A stretch of DNA of 64,000 nt from CBDCGJ01 sp965238305 (GTDB taxonomy: Bacteria; Pseudomonadota; Alphaproteobacteria; GCA-2731375). The translations under genes and the position numbers were made by a program. Positions 18,542-27,781 of the stretch are shown piece by piece. Position 1 is the stretch's first letter. Each line of letters opens with the position of its first letter. Location of the stretch: assembly GCA_965238305.1 (NCBI GenBank), contig CBDEHK010000001.1, positions 3,906,001 through 3,970,000 of the forward strand, in the 5' to 3' direction. Below the pieces are notes generated by a model, which was not told the origin of the DNA, made no database searches, and was given only the letters and a program-made list of their open reading frames with translations.

Positions 18542-19756
18542 ATGAGCAAAATCAAAGTAAAAAACCCAGTCGTTGAACTCGACGGGGACGAGATGACACG
18601 GATCATATGGTCTTTCATTAAAGAAAAATTGATCCTGCCTTATTTAGATATCGATCTACTGTATTACGACTTAAGTGTCGAATATCGTGATGAGACCGAC
18701 GATCAGATCACGATCGACGCGGCGGAAGCAATTAAGAAACATGGTGTCGGCGTCAAATGCGCGACAATAACGCCGGACGAAGATCGGGTTGTTGAATTCG
18801 ATCTTAAAAAGATGTGGAGATCGCCGAACGGTACAATTAGGAATATTCTTGGCGGGACAGTGTTTCGGGAGCCAATCATCTGTCAAAATATCCCGCGCCT
18901 GGTACCGGGTTGGACGCGACCGATCGTCATCGGACGGCACGCTTTTGGAGATCAATATCGCGCCACAGACATGTTGATCTCCGGCAAAGGTCGATTGACC
19001 ATGCGTTTTGAGCCGGAAGACGGCAGTGATCCGACTGAAGTGGAAATATTCGATTTTCCAGGCAGCGGGGTTGCGATGGGCATGTACAATCTGGATGAGT
19101 CTATCCGTGATTTCGCCCGTGCTGCGCTGAACTACGGCATCCAAAGGAAATGGCCGGTTTACCTTTCGACCAAGAACACGATATTGAAAGCCTATGATGG
19201 TCGCTTCAAAGATTTGTTCCAGGAAATATTCGACGCCGAATTCAAAGATCAGTTTGAAGAACTTGGTATCGAATATGAACACCGCCTGATTGATGATATG
19301 GTTGCCTGCGCCATGAAATGGAGTGGTGGGTTTATTTGGGCTTGTAAAAACTATGACGGTGATGTCCAGTCAGACACCGTTGCGCAGGGATTTGGCTCCC
19401 TCGGTCTAATGACCTCTGTCTTGATGACACCAGATGGCAAAACCGTCGAATCTGAAGCAGCGCATGGCACAGTGACACGACATTATCGACTGCATCAGAA
19501 AGGCCAGGAAACGTCCACAAATCCGATCGCGTCGATTTTTGCGTGGTCTCGCGGTTTAAAATATCGGGCAAACATGGACGATACACCCGAGGTCTTTGAA
19601 TTCGCCGAAACCTTAGAGAAAGTTTGCGTCAAGACTGTTGAAAATGGATACATGACCAAGGATTTGGCACTGTTGATCGGGCCGGAACAATCCTGGCTGA
19701 CGACCAATCAATTCTTGGACAAACTGGATGAGAACCTGCAAAAAGCCATGGCTTAA
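18542..19756 (+). CDS. icd: NADP-dependent isocitrate dehydrogenase (eukaryote-like dimeric type)
   Basis: Oxidises isocitrate to 2-oxoglutarate in the TCA cycle. 404 residues from the ATG at 18542, preceded by GAGGACTCA; the longer frame to 18485 lacks a ribosome binding site and family similarity. Opens KNPVVELDGDEMTRIIW, carries the substrate-binding RSPNGTIRNILGGTVFREPI, the metal-binding IDDMVACAMKWSGGFIWACKN and NGDVQSD-type segment, and the NADP region LMTPDGKTVESEAAHGTVTRHY. The length and these motifs are those of the dimeric type shared by alphaproteobacteria and eukaryotic IDH1/2. Single gene, 135 bp after the LOG gene. Confidence 0.96.
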   Translation: MSKIKVKNPVVELDGDEMTRIIWSFIKEKLILPYLDIDLLYYDLSVEYRDETDDQITIDAAEAIKKHGVGVKCATITPDEDRVVEFDLKKMWRSPNGTIRNILGGTVFREPIICQNIPRLVPGWTRPIVIGRHAFGDQYRATDMLISGKGRLTMRFEPEDGSDPTEVEIFDFPGSGVAMGMYNLDESIRDFARAALNYGIQRKWPVYLSTKNTILKAYDGRFKDLFQEIFDAEFKDQFEELGIEYEHRLIDDMVACAMKWSGGFIWACKNYDGDVQSDTVAQGFGSLGLMTSVLMTPDGKTVESEAAHGTVTRHYRLHQKGQETSTNPIASIFAWSRGLKYRANMDDTPEVFEFAETLEKVCVKTVENGYMTKDLALLIGPEQSWLTTNQFLDKLDENLQKAMA

Positions 19757-19782
19757 TCCAGGCCGGAAACAGACGCCCGCCG

Positions 19783-20964
19783 TCAAGTAAGGTTTATTCC
19801 ACCTTCTTTGGCGCGGCGCGCGGCCTCTTTGTGAAGTTCGTCGTATAGTTCTGGTTCGACCGCCATGAGATGTTCAAATTCAGATTTCGACAAGGTCATC
19901 AATCGACAGTCGGTAATCGCGTCGGCATACGCGGGTCGTTCAATGTTGTACAACATTGAAATAACACCGAAATAGCTTCCGACCTCGAGATCATATGTCT
20001 GATCAGGAAAAGTCATTCTCACGCTGCCATCAACGATGATGTAAAAAGCGTCGGCGGCCTCACCCCGATGCATTATTCGATAACCAGCCGGCACCCGCCG
20101 AGCGTGAAGTGATTTAGCGATGTGGTCAATCGTCTTGGGGCTAAGTTTGAAGAATAGCGGGACTTGCGCAACCATGCCCCAGGTTACGATAAAGTCGCGG
20201 CGGGAGAATTCATTGGCAAACCCTGATGCGACAATCGCAATCGGCAAGCCGTACATCGCGATACCCATAATAGCCACAAAACCGCCGACAATCTTTCCCA
20301 ATACCGTAATTGGGACGACATCGCCATAACCGACCGTCGACAAGGTAGCGAGTGACCACCACATTGCCGATGGGATGCTGGAGAAATTTTCCGGTTGGGC
20401 TTCCCGCTCGATCATATACATGACGCCTGCGGTCAAAACCAGCAAACACATCATGATGATCATCGCCGCGGCCAAAGCGCGGCGCTCCGAATAAAGTACC
20501 CGCCACAATGTCACCATTGCCGGCGAATACCGCAGCAATTTCAATAGTCGGAGGATCCGAAATATTCTAACTATTCTAACATCGCCACCGATGAGATAGA
20601 AAGTTAGCGCCGGCGCGATCGCCAATAAATCGATGATCATCAATGGCGTGAGGGCGAATGTCCCCCGGGCTCGCCAGGGCCCGATTTGTCGCAATGGAAG
20701 ATGCTCAGGCGCTATCCATATCCGCAGTGCATATTCGACACAGAATATCATTAGCGAAATAATTTCAAACCAATAAAAGAACGTTTGATACTTTAGAAAG
20801 AAATTATCAACAGTTGCCATGGCGACGGCAAAAACATTCGAAATTATCAGCGCCGTTAAGAAAAGATCGATGAGACGTGGTAGAAATTTGTGTCGATGAC
20901 CACCTTCCAATAACTCATACACAATGAACCGGAGTTTGTTGTTGCCTGTAACGTCGGTCATCAT
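19783..20964 (-). CDS. Voltage-sensor potassium channel with C-terminal cyclic-nucleotide-binding-type domain
   Basis: 393 residues: six transmembrane helices with a short S4 (RIVRIFRILRLLKLLR), pore loop and selectivity filter TVGYGD, then a C-terminal cNMP-binding fold (about 265-380). The layout resembles the MlotiK1-type bacterial channel. In the phosphate-binding cassette the usual F-G-E reads FGVIS, so the Glu that holds the ribose is missing, while the following Arg is retained (NIERPAYADA). Ligand binding may be altered or lost. The gene lies 5 bp after alaS on the same strand and is probably co-transcribed with it. Confidence 0.88.
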   Translation of the reverse strand: MMTDVTGNNKLRFIVYELLEGGHRHKFLPRLIDLFLTALIISNVFAVAMATVDNFFLKYQTFFYWFEIISLMIFCVEYALRIWIAPEHLPLRQIGPWRARGTFALTPLMIIDLLAIAPALTFYLIGGDVRIVRIFRILRLLKLLRYSPAMVTLWRVLYSERRALAAAMIIMMCLLVLTAGVMYMIEREAQPENFSSIPSAMWWSLATLSTVGYGDVVPITVLGKIVGGFVAIMGIAMYGLPIAIVASGFANEFSRRDFIVTWGMVAQVPLFFKLSPKTIDHIAKSLHARRVPAGYRIMHRGEAADAFYIIVDGSVRMTFPDQTYDLEVGSYFGVISMLYNIERPAYADAITDCRLMTLSKSEFEHLMAVEPELYDELHKEAARRAKEGGINLT

Positions 20965-20969
20965 AACCT

Positions 20970-23624
20970 TTATTCCGCGCCAGCTGTCGCTCCGATGGAT
21001 TGCTCAATCGCCGCGATGGCCTTTTCTGCCGCTGCGCCGTCAGGGCCACCTGCTTGGGCCATATCCGGGCGGCCGCCGCCACCTTTACCGCCAACGGCCG
21101 CGGCGCCGTCGCGAACCAAGCTCACGGCATCGAACCTTTCACTCAAATCTTCCGTAACACCGACAGTTAGCGAAGCTTTACCATCGTTGACCGCAACAAA
21201 TGCGACAACGCCGCTGCCCAGCTTCTGCTTTGCAGCATCGACCATACCGCGCAACTCTTTCGCAGGCACGCCATCGAGGCATTGACCCAAGAATTGAATA
21301 CCCGCAATCGCGCGCGCGCTCGGGCTGTCAGTCCCACCACCGCTTGCTATTGTTTGTCGCGCCTGTTGCAGTTCGCGTTCCAATTTGCGCCGCTCTTCCA
21401 TCAACGAAGCGACCCGGTCCATGACTTCTAATGGTGTCGTTCTGAGCGCCACCGCGGTCGACTGCAGTAGCAGATCGCGCTCATTCAGATAGTTAAGCGC
21501 GGTTTGCCCCGTTAGGGCTTCAATCCGTCGGACGCCTGCGGCAACGGCCGATTCTGAGATAATCTTAAAAGCGCCAATATCACCGGTACGACGGACATGG
21601 GTGCCACCGCAAAGTTCGGTCGAGTAGGTCTGATCGTCGACTGGAAGTCCCATTGAAACGACCCTAACTTCGTCGCCGTATTTTTCACCGAACAGAGCCA
21701 AAGCACCGGTTTCGACGGCTTCATCTGGCGTCATAAGCCTTGTTTCAACATCTGCATTCGCGCGAACCTGCGCGTTGATAACTGCCTCAACAGAGGTGAT
21801 CTCATCGTTCGACAAAGCGCTAGGATGGCTGATATCAAACCTAAGCTTATCGGGCGCGACCAACGAGCCTTTTTGTGTCACATGATCGCCAAGACGACGG
21901 CGAAGCGCTTCATGCAAAAGATGGGTTGCCGAATGGTTAGCGCGTAACTGCGAGCGTCGAAGCGATTGCACGTTCAATTTAACTTCATCACCAATCGATA
22001 ATTTGCCGGCAGTTATCGTTCCGTGATGAACATGCAGGTCACCCAGATGTTTCGTTGTGTCGGAAACAGCAAACACACAATCAGCGCCACAATTAATCTC
22101 GCCGGTGTCGCCTTGTTGGCCGCCAGCTTCTCCGTAAAAGGGTGTTTGGTTTACAATGACAGCAGCGCTCGTACCGGCCGCGGCACTATCACTCAGTTTA
22201 CCATCGATGACGATGGCAATTACTTTCCCTTCCGCCTGCTCCATTTCGTAGCCGAGAAATTCGCTAGCACCAAATTCCTCGCGGATTTCGAACCAGATTT
22301 TTTCCGTCGCCAAATCTCCAGAGCCGACCCAAGCTTTGCGGGCATCTTCACGTTGGCGCGCCATTGCTTTATCAAAGCCGTCACTATCCAGGCCGATGTT
22401 CTTGCTTCGAAGAACATCTTCGGTCAGATCAACAGGAAAACCGTAGGTGTCATAAAGCTTAAATGCGACTTCACCAGGTAGCGCCTGGCCGTGCCCGAGT
22501 TTCTCAACTTCATCTTCAAGCAACCCCATGCCACGGTCCAAAGTTTTCTTAAAGCGACTTTCTTCTTGTCGAAGGGTTTCCGTGATCAACGCTTCAGCAC
22601 GATAAAGTTCCGGATAAGCAGCACCCATATTTGCAGTCAAAGTCGACACCAGACGCCACATCAGATTGTTTTGGTAACCTAGTATATGGACGTGACGCAT
22701 GGCGCGACGCATGATGCGGCGCAGCACATAGCCACGTCCTTCGTTCGAAGGTAGGACGCCATCGGCAATCAGAAAAGATGACGCCCGCAAATGGTCGGCG
22801 ATCACCTTGTGGCTGGAAATATGTTCTTCGCCCAAATCCGTGTTGGTTTCGTGGGCCGAGCTTTCCATAATCGAACGCAACAGATCGATATCATAATTAT
22901 CGTGGCTGCCCTGCATCAACGCAGTGATGCGTTCGAGGCCCATGCCGGTGTCAATCGACGGCTTTGGTAACTCCAAACGCTGCTCCGGCGTCTGCTCGTA
23001 CTGCATGAATACGAGATTCCATATCTCAATGAACCGATCGCCGTCTTCATCGGCACTACCGGGCGGGCCACCTGCAATATCTGGCCCATGGTCAAAGAAT
23101 ATTTCCGAACACGGACCGCAAGGACCGGTGTCTCCCATCGCCCAAAAATTGTCGGACGTGGCGATACGAATAATCCGCTCTTCCGGCAACCCGGCAATTT
23201 TCTGCCATAGATTGAAGGCTTCATCATCCTCATGGTAAACGGTTACCAATAGTCTTTCTTTTGCAATGCCAAATTCCTTGGTGATCAAGTCCCACGCCAA
23301 CTCAATCGCAAGATCCTTGAAATAGTCACCGAAGGAGAAATTTCCCAACATCTCGAAAAACGTATGATGTCGTGCGGTGTAACCGACATTGTCTAGGTCG
23401 TTATGCTTGCCGCCCGCGCGTACACATTTTTGCGAGGTCACTGCACGACTGTAATCTCGTTTCTCGGCGCCGGTGAATACGTTTTTGAATTGTACCATGC
23501 CAGCATTTGTAAACATCAATGTCGGATCGTTATGCGGCACCAAAGGACCTGAGGCCACGGTTTCGTGCCCATGCTTGGAGAAATAGTCCAAGAATGCTTG
23601 TCGAATATCGTTGGCACTTTGCAT
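20970..23624 (-). CDS. alaS: Alanyl-tRNA synthetase
   Basis: 884 residues, the normal length. The start is the ATG at 23624 (MQSANDIRQAFLDYF), with AGGGAG ten bases upstream; the longer frame to 23681 lacks homology. The class II catalytic core has GPLVPHNDPTLMFTNAGMVQ and the order continues with the tRNA-recognition region, the editing domain (HSATHLLHEALR and CGGTHVRRTGDIG supply the zinc His/Cys residues) and the C-Ala oligomerisation domain ending in Gly/Ala-rich GGKGGGGRPDMAQAGG. It lies downstream of recA, the standard alphaproteobacterial order, but a terminator separates the two. Confidence 0.97.
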   Translation of the reverse strand: MQSANDIRQAFLDYFSKHGHETVASGPLVPHNDPTLMFTNAGMVQFKNVFTGAEKRDYSRAVTSQKCVRAGGKHNDLDNVGYTARHHTFFEMLGNFSFGDYFKDLAIELAWDLITKEFGIAKERLLVTVYHEDDEAFNLWQKIAGLPEERIIRIATSDNFWAMGDTGPCGPCSEIFFDHGPDIAGGPPGSADEDGDRFIEIWNLVFMQYEQTPEQRLELPKPSIDTGMGLERITALMQGSHDNYDIDLLRSIMESSAHETNTDLGEEHISSHKVIADHLRASSFLIADGVLPSNEGRGYVLRRIMRRAMRHVHILGYQNNLMWRLVSTLTANMGAAYPELYRAEALITETLRQEESRFKKTLDRGMGLLEDEVEKLGHGQALPGEVAFKLYDTYGFPVDLTEDVLRSKNIGLDSDGFDKAMARQREDARKAWVGSGDLATEKIWFEIREEFGASEFLGYEMEQAEGKVIAIVIDGKLSDSAAAGTSAAVIVNQTPFYGEAGGQQGDTGEINCGADCVFAVSDTTKHLGDLHVHHGTITAGKLSIGDEVKLNVQSLRRSQLRANHSATHLLHEALRRRLGDHVTQKGSLVAPDKLRFDISHPSALSNDEITSVEAVINAQVRANADVETRLMTPDEAVETGALALFGEKYGDEVRVVSMGLPVDDQTYSTELCGGTHVRRTGDIGAFKIISESAVAAGVRRIEALTGQTALNYLNERDLLLQSTAVALRTTPLEVMDRVASLMEERRKLERELQQARQTIASGGGTDSPSARAIAGIQFLGQCLDGVPAKELRGMVDAAKQKLGSGVVAFVAVNDGKASLTVGVTEDLSERFDAVSLVRDGAAAVGGKGGGGRPDMAQAGGPDGAAAEKAIAAIEQSIGATAGAE

Positions 23625-23799
23625 CGTGATGACGCTCCCTATGTCCTTCAGATCAACCGCGATTTTATGCTCCAGCGGCAATTACAGCGATGAAGCCGCG
23701 GGAAATTAACGCCCCCAGCTTGAACTAGCAAGCAAATGAACAACTTTATTCGCATTTTCCTCCTAAACGACGCCTCGCGTGCTTCAACAAACAAAACAA

Positions 23800-23828
23800 T
23801 AAGGGCGCGATCCAAAGACCGCGCCCTA
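23800..23828 (-). terminator. Rho-independent terminator downstream of recA
   Basis: AGGGCGCG at 23802-23809 pairs with CGCGCCCT at 23820-23827 around a 10-base loop. Read on the minus strand the stem is followed by TTATTGTTTTGTTT. It lies about 40 bp after the recA stop and separates recA from alaS. Confidence 0.8.
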
Positions 23829-23869
23829 TTTGGAGTTACCCTAAAATTTTGCTTGGGTGGCTGTTCAGA

Positions 23870-24973
23870 TCAGTCGCCGCCCAACCCAACAACGCCATCT
23901 TTGTCGGCTTCGTCGTCGTCGGCAATTGATGGATCGGTGATCGCTTCCGCAATTAGACCGGCATTGGCGCGAATAGAATGTTCGATCTCAGCACAAATAT
24001 CGGTGTTTTCTTTCAAAAAGTTCTTGGCATTCTCCCGGCCCTGACCGATCCGCTGATCACCATAGGAGAACCAAGAACCGGATTTATCAACGACACCGGC
24101 CTTCACGCCCAAATCAAGAATTTCACCGGTTTTAGATATGCCTTCACCATACATAATGTCGAATTCGACGACCTTGAACGGCGGCGCCACTTTATTCTTA
24201 ACAACTTTGACGCGGGTCTGATTACCAACTACCTCGTCCCGATCTTTGATCGATCCGATGCGGCGAATATCCAAGCGAACGGAGGAGTAAAATTTCAAGG
24301 CATTACCGCCTGTCGTAGTCTCCGGACTGCCAAACATCACACCGATCTTCATCCGAATTTGATTGATGAAGATCACCATGCAATTGGTTTTTGAAATCGA
24401 ACCGGTCAACTTGCGCAAGGCCTGGCTCATCAAACGGGCTTGCAAGCCAACATGATGGTCTCCCATCTCACCTTCAAGTTCCGCCCGTGGCGTCAATGCG
24501 GCGACACTGTCGATAACCACGACTTCCACCGCGCCAGAACGCACGAGCGTATCGGCAATTTCCAAAGCTTGCTCGCCGGTATCCGGTTGTGAAATCAGCA
24601 ACTCATCCACGTCCACACCTAGTTTCCGCGCATAAGAAGGATCAAGAGCATGCTCGGCATCAATAAAAGCACAAATTCCGCCACTTTTCTGCGTTTCCGC
24701 TAATGCATGTAGTGCCAAGGTGGTTTTACCCGAGCTTTCCGGGCCATAAATCTCAATAACCCGGCCTCTCGGCAGGCCACCAATACCCAAAGCGATATCC
24801 AGACCGATTGACCCGGTTGATACACTTTGAATATCAACAACAGCATCGCTCTGTCCCAATTTCATGACCGAACCTTTGCCGAAGGCTCGTTCAATTTGTG
24901 TCAATGCGGCTTCTAATGCTTTTTGCTTATCCATATCGCTTTGTCCAACTAGGCGTAAATTGCTTCCTGACAT
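23870..24973 (-). CDS. recA: Recombinase RecA
   Basis: 367 residues. DNA-dependent ATPase for homologous recombination and the SOS coprotease. Walker A GPESSGKTT, the L1 region AEGEMGDHHVG-like stretch, GGNALKFYSSVRLDIRR and an acidic C-terminal tail (DDDEADKDG) are all present. A strong AAGGAGG ribosome binding site precedes the ATG at 24973. The upstream gap (24974-25197) carries a GTTC-N7-GTTC box, consistent with LexA control. Terminated by the hairpin at 23800. Confidence 0.98.
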   Translation of the reverse strand: MSGSNLRLVGQSDMDKQKALEAALTQIERAFGKGSVMKLGQSDAVVDIQSVSTGSIGLDIALGIGGLPRGRVIEIYGPESSGKTTLALHALAETQKSGGICAFIDAEHALDPSYARKLGVDVDELLISQPDTGEQALEIADTLVRSGAVEVVVIDSVAALTPRAELEGEMGDHHVGLQARLMSQALRKLTGSISKTNCMVIFINQIRMKIGVMFGSPETTTGGNALKFYSSVRLDIRRIGSIKDRDEVVGNQTRVKVVKNKVAPPFKVVEFDIMYGEGISKTGEILDLGVKAGVVDKSGSWFSYGDQRIGQGRENAKNFLKENTDICAEIEHSIRANAGLIAEAITDPSIADDDEADKDGVVGLGGD

Positions 24974-25093
24974 TCGTTCGCCTCCTTATCCCACAGGGTT
25001 TCATCAAGCGCAAACAAGATCAAATGTACCTATTTTGTTCTAAATGGCAAGATATTTTTTAGTGCGTTGTTTTTAAACGAATTTATGATGTGT

Positions 25094-25108
25094 GTTCGGA
25101 TTTTGTTC
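25094..25108. promoter_or_regulatory. LexA-type SOS box in the recA promoter
   Basis: GTTCGGATTTTGTTC is an exact match to the GTTC-N7-GTTC direct repeat known as the LexA operator of alphaproteobacteria (read as GAAC-N7-GAAC on the recA strand). It lies about 120 bp upstream of the recA start, in the only intergenic DNA before the gene. Predicts SOS induction of recA. Confidence 0.8.
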
Positions 25109-25197
25109 AGGTAAAAACTCGATCTTTCACGGGCATCTGGTGTGAGGCCCTATGGCTGATAAGTGCAGTCACGAATCACGCCAAATTGGTAGCGCGT

Positions 25198-27723
25198 TCA
25201 GTTTGCATTCATCACTTCTTTTACCTTGCTCGCAAGTTGCTTAAGTGAAAACGGTTTGGGTAAAAGTTCGAATTCTGCGCCCGGATCCATGTTCTTTCGA
25301 AACGCATCTTCGGCATACCCGGAGATAAAAACGACTTTCAAATTTGGTTGCGTTTCGCGAACTTTTTTGATCAAGGTCGGGCCGTCCATTTGTGGCATCA
25401 CTACATCGGAGATGATCAGGTCAACCTTTCCGTTGACGGCGTCAAGCTCTTGCAATGCCGTCTCACCGCCATCTGCCTCAATAACCGTGTAGCCTTTATT
25501 TTTTAACGCTCGCGCAGCAAACACGCGGACAGCATCTTCATCTTCGACCAACAATATAGTGCCCTTGCCGGTCAGGTCCTGTGTACTCTTTTCAATGTCA
25601 GTTACCTCGTCGACCTCTTCGCTAACATCGCGAACAGCCGTGACGTGACGCGGCAGATAAATTCTAAAAGTCGTACCGACATCAATCGTACTTTCGGGGA
25701 ATATGAAGCCACCTGTTTGCTTGATAATGCCAAATACGGTCGACAGCCCCAAACCTGTACCGGAGCCACCGGCGGAACCGGACGATTGCGATTTCGTGGT
25801 GAAAAACGGTTCAAAAATCCGCCCGAGATCTGTGGGTGGAATACCTTTGCCCTCGTCGCTGATTTCGATCAAAACATATTCCCCAACCGGCATTAATTGA
25901 TTGCGAATTCGCGACGCGTCATCTTTGGAGACATTTTGCGTTTTTATAGTCAAGCGACCACCGTTCTGCATCGCGTCTCGGGCATTGACGGCCAAATTTA
26001 TCGCAACCTGTTCAAACTGCCCCTGATCGACAAGAACCGGCCACAAGTCCGCGCCATGTGAAATCCCAAGTTCGATATTTTCACCGATTAATCGGCGTAT
26101 CAAATGGGTCAACTCGGCCAACACATCGGTCAACGAAAGCACTTTTGGGCGAAGTGTTTGTTGTCTGGAAAACGCCAGCAATTGCCTGACCAAATTGGCG
26201 GCCCGGTTGGCATTCTGCTTGACCTGCATGATATCCGGAAACAATTCGTCGCCTGGTCGTGTCCGAAGTAACAACAGATCACAATGTCCAATAATCGCCG
26301 TCAATAGATTGTTGAAATCATGCGCTACGCCGCCCGCAAGTTGCCCTACAGCTTGCATCTTCTGGGATTGCGCAAACTGCAATTCCAGGTTTCTTTGTTC
26401 TGTCGTGTCGACTAACTGCAGCAGAAGTCCATTTTGTCCTTCAGTATCATCCCCCAACCGGCTTGCATACAATCTGACAAACCGGTCACCATCCTGGGCT
26501 TGGATTTTTACTTCAGGCACGTCATCCCAAGTTGTTCCAACAAGTGTTTCTTGCAGCCGCTGTTTCACTTCAGCTTCATCTTCACGACTAAAAAGATCAA
26601 ATATTGTGTGGTTCGCGAGATCAAATTTCGGTGGCTTAAGGTATTCAAACGTCGGGTTTGCTTCAGTTATCCGAAATTCCGCGTTCAGTATCAAAATTGC
26701 AACTGGCGCGAATTTGAAAAAGCGATCGAACCGTTCCTCTGCCGCCCGCACCGCCAAACGCAACGCACGTTCTGCATCGGTGCGACGAATTACCGACCGC
26801 GTCTGCCAAGATCCGCCAGCGTCCACTTCAGTAATGGTCTGGTCGACGCGCACGACCATCTCGGTCCCTGAACCGGTTACCAAGTTCAATTCGAACCGGG
26901 TAATTCTTCCGACTTGAAAGGGCCCGTCGTAACCGACCGGCGCGGTAAATTTCCCTTTGACTAGATCTTGTAATGTCATCCCATTCAACAAATCATCGCG
27001 CTCGTATTCCAGGCGCTGACAAAATACATCGTTGACGGACACAAACCTGCCCTCCTGGTCCAACGAATAAAGGCCTATGGGAATGTCGTTGAGCAATGCC
27101 TGATCGGTGTCATTGTCCGGATCGCCACTAATGGTGTTCGGCTGGTCAGGGGATCCATCCGACTGGCGTTTCAAAATGCAAACCATATTCTCTGGTTCAC
27201 CGGCGATCTGCCGCAGCAAAATATCGTGCCAGACTGGACCTTCGTCTTCTCGGTTTATCAGCAGCGCTGCTTGGTCTTCGACACCTTCAGATAAGGCTTT
27301 GCGTAGTTGTTCCAAAGCAGCGACCGAGATGTCATCCGTTATCATCAGACGCAAATGTTCAAAGCGCGCCAACGGCCGAGACGCGCCTGGCAATAACATT
27401 CCCAAGCCTTGACTTGCATAAACAATATCACCGGATTTTTCCATTACTGTCCAAGGTTCGGAAACCGCTAAACCTGTAAGATTTGTCCAGTCTTTGGATT
27501 TTGAGAGAAAGACCGCATACACAACTATTGCAAAAGCCATTGATAGGCCGATTAGGGCGACAGTTCTTAGGTTGTCGTCACCCCCGGAAGGATAGGCAAA
27601 TGTGATGGCTACAAGACCACAAAATAGCAACAAAGCTAATAAGCTAAGGGCAATTCGACGTCCAAAATACATTTTGAAGTCCGCCAATAAAAACCGCGAC
27701 TGTTCTAAAGTTTTGACCGACAT
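25198..27723 (-). CDS. cckA: Hybrid histidine kinase CckA
   Basis: CckA is the membrane kinase/phosphatase that feeds phosphate through ChpT to CtrA and CpdR and so controls cell cycle and motility in alphaproteobacteria. 841 residues: two N-terminal membrane helices (about 20-45 and 55-75), PAS domains, HisKA with the phospho-His in LAGGVAHDFNNLLTAIIGHC, HATPase blocks (NLAVNARDAM, DEGKGIPPTDLGRIFEPFFT, GTGLGLSTVFGIIKQTGGF) and a receiver domain at the C-terminus (ILLVEDEDAVR, phospho-acceptor Asp in LIISDVVMPQMDG, Lys in LLPKPF). It is 58 bp after flhB on the same strand, so it may be read with the flagellar export operon. Confidence 0.93.
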   Translation of the reverse strand: MSVKTLEQSRFLLADFKMYFGRRIALSLLALLLFCGLVAITFAYPSGGDDNLRTVALIGLSMAFAIVVYAVFLSKSKDWTNLTGLAVSEPWTVMEKSGDIVYASQGLGMLLPGASRPLARFEHLRLMITDDISVAALEQLRKALSEGVEDQAALLINREDEGPVWHDILLRQIAGEPENMVCILKRQSDGSPDQPNTISGDPDNDTDQALLNDIPIGLYSLDQEGRFVSVNDVFCQRLEYERDDLLNGMTLQDLVKGKFTAPVGYDGPFQVGRITRFELNLVTGSGTEMVVRVDQTITEVDAGGSWQTRSVIRRTDAERALRLAVRAAEERFDRFFKFAPVAILILNAEFRITEANPTFEYLKPPKFDLANHTIFDLFSREDEAEVKQRLQETLVGTTWDDVPEVKIQAQDGDRFVRLYASRLGDDTEGQNGLLLQLVDTTEQRNLELQFAQSQKMQAVGQLAGGVAHDFNNLLTAIIGHCDLLLLRTRPGDELFPDIMQVKQNANRAANLVRQLLAFSRQQTLRPKVLSLTDVLAELTHLIRRLIGENIELGISHGADLWPVLVDQGQFEQVAINLAVNARDAMQNGGRLTIKTQNVSKDDASRIRNQLMPVGEYVLIEISDEGKGIPPTDLGRIFEPFFTTKSQSSGSAGGSGTGLGLSTVFGIIKQTGGFIFPESTIDVGTTFRIYLPRHVTAVRDVSEEVDEVTDIEKSTQDLTGKGTILLVEDEDAVRVFAARALKNKGYTVIEADGGETALQELDAVNGKVDLIISDVVMPQMDGPTLIKKVRETQPNLKVVFISGYAEDAFRKNMDPGAEFELLPKPFSLKQLASKVKEVMNAN

Positions 27724-27781
27724 CTCAACGATCCAATCTTTTTCTCGATTTCTTTGGCATTAAGTTCGTCACTAAAAATCA

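Noticed and set aside
26195..26917. Rightward 240-residue frame opposite cckA
   Set aside because: Composition is Ser/Arg/Cys-rich with no domain; it overlaps the conserved kinase core.
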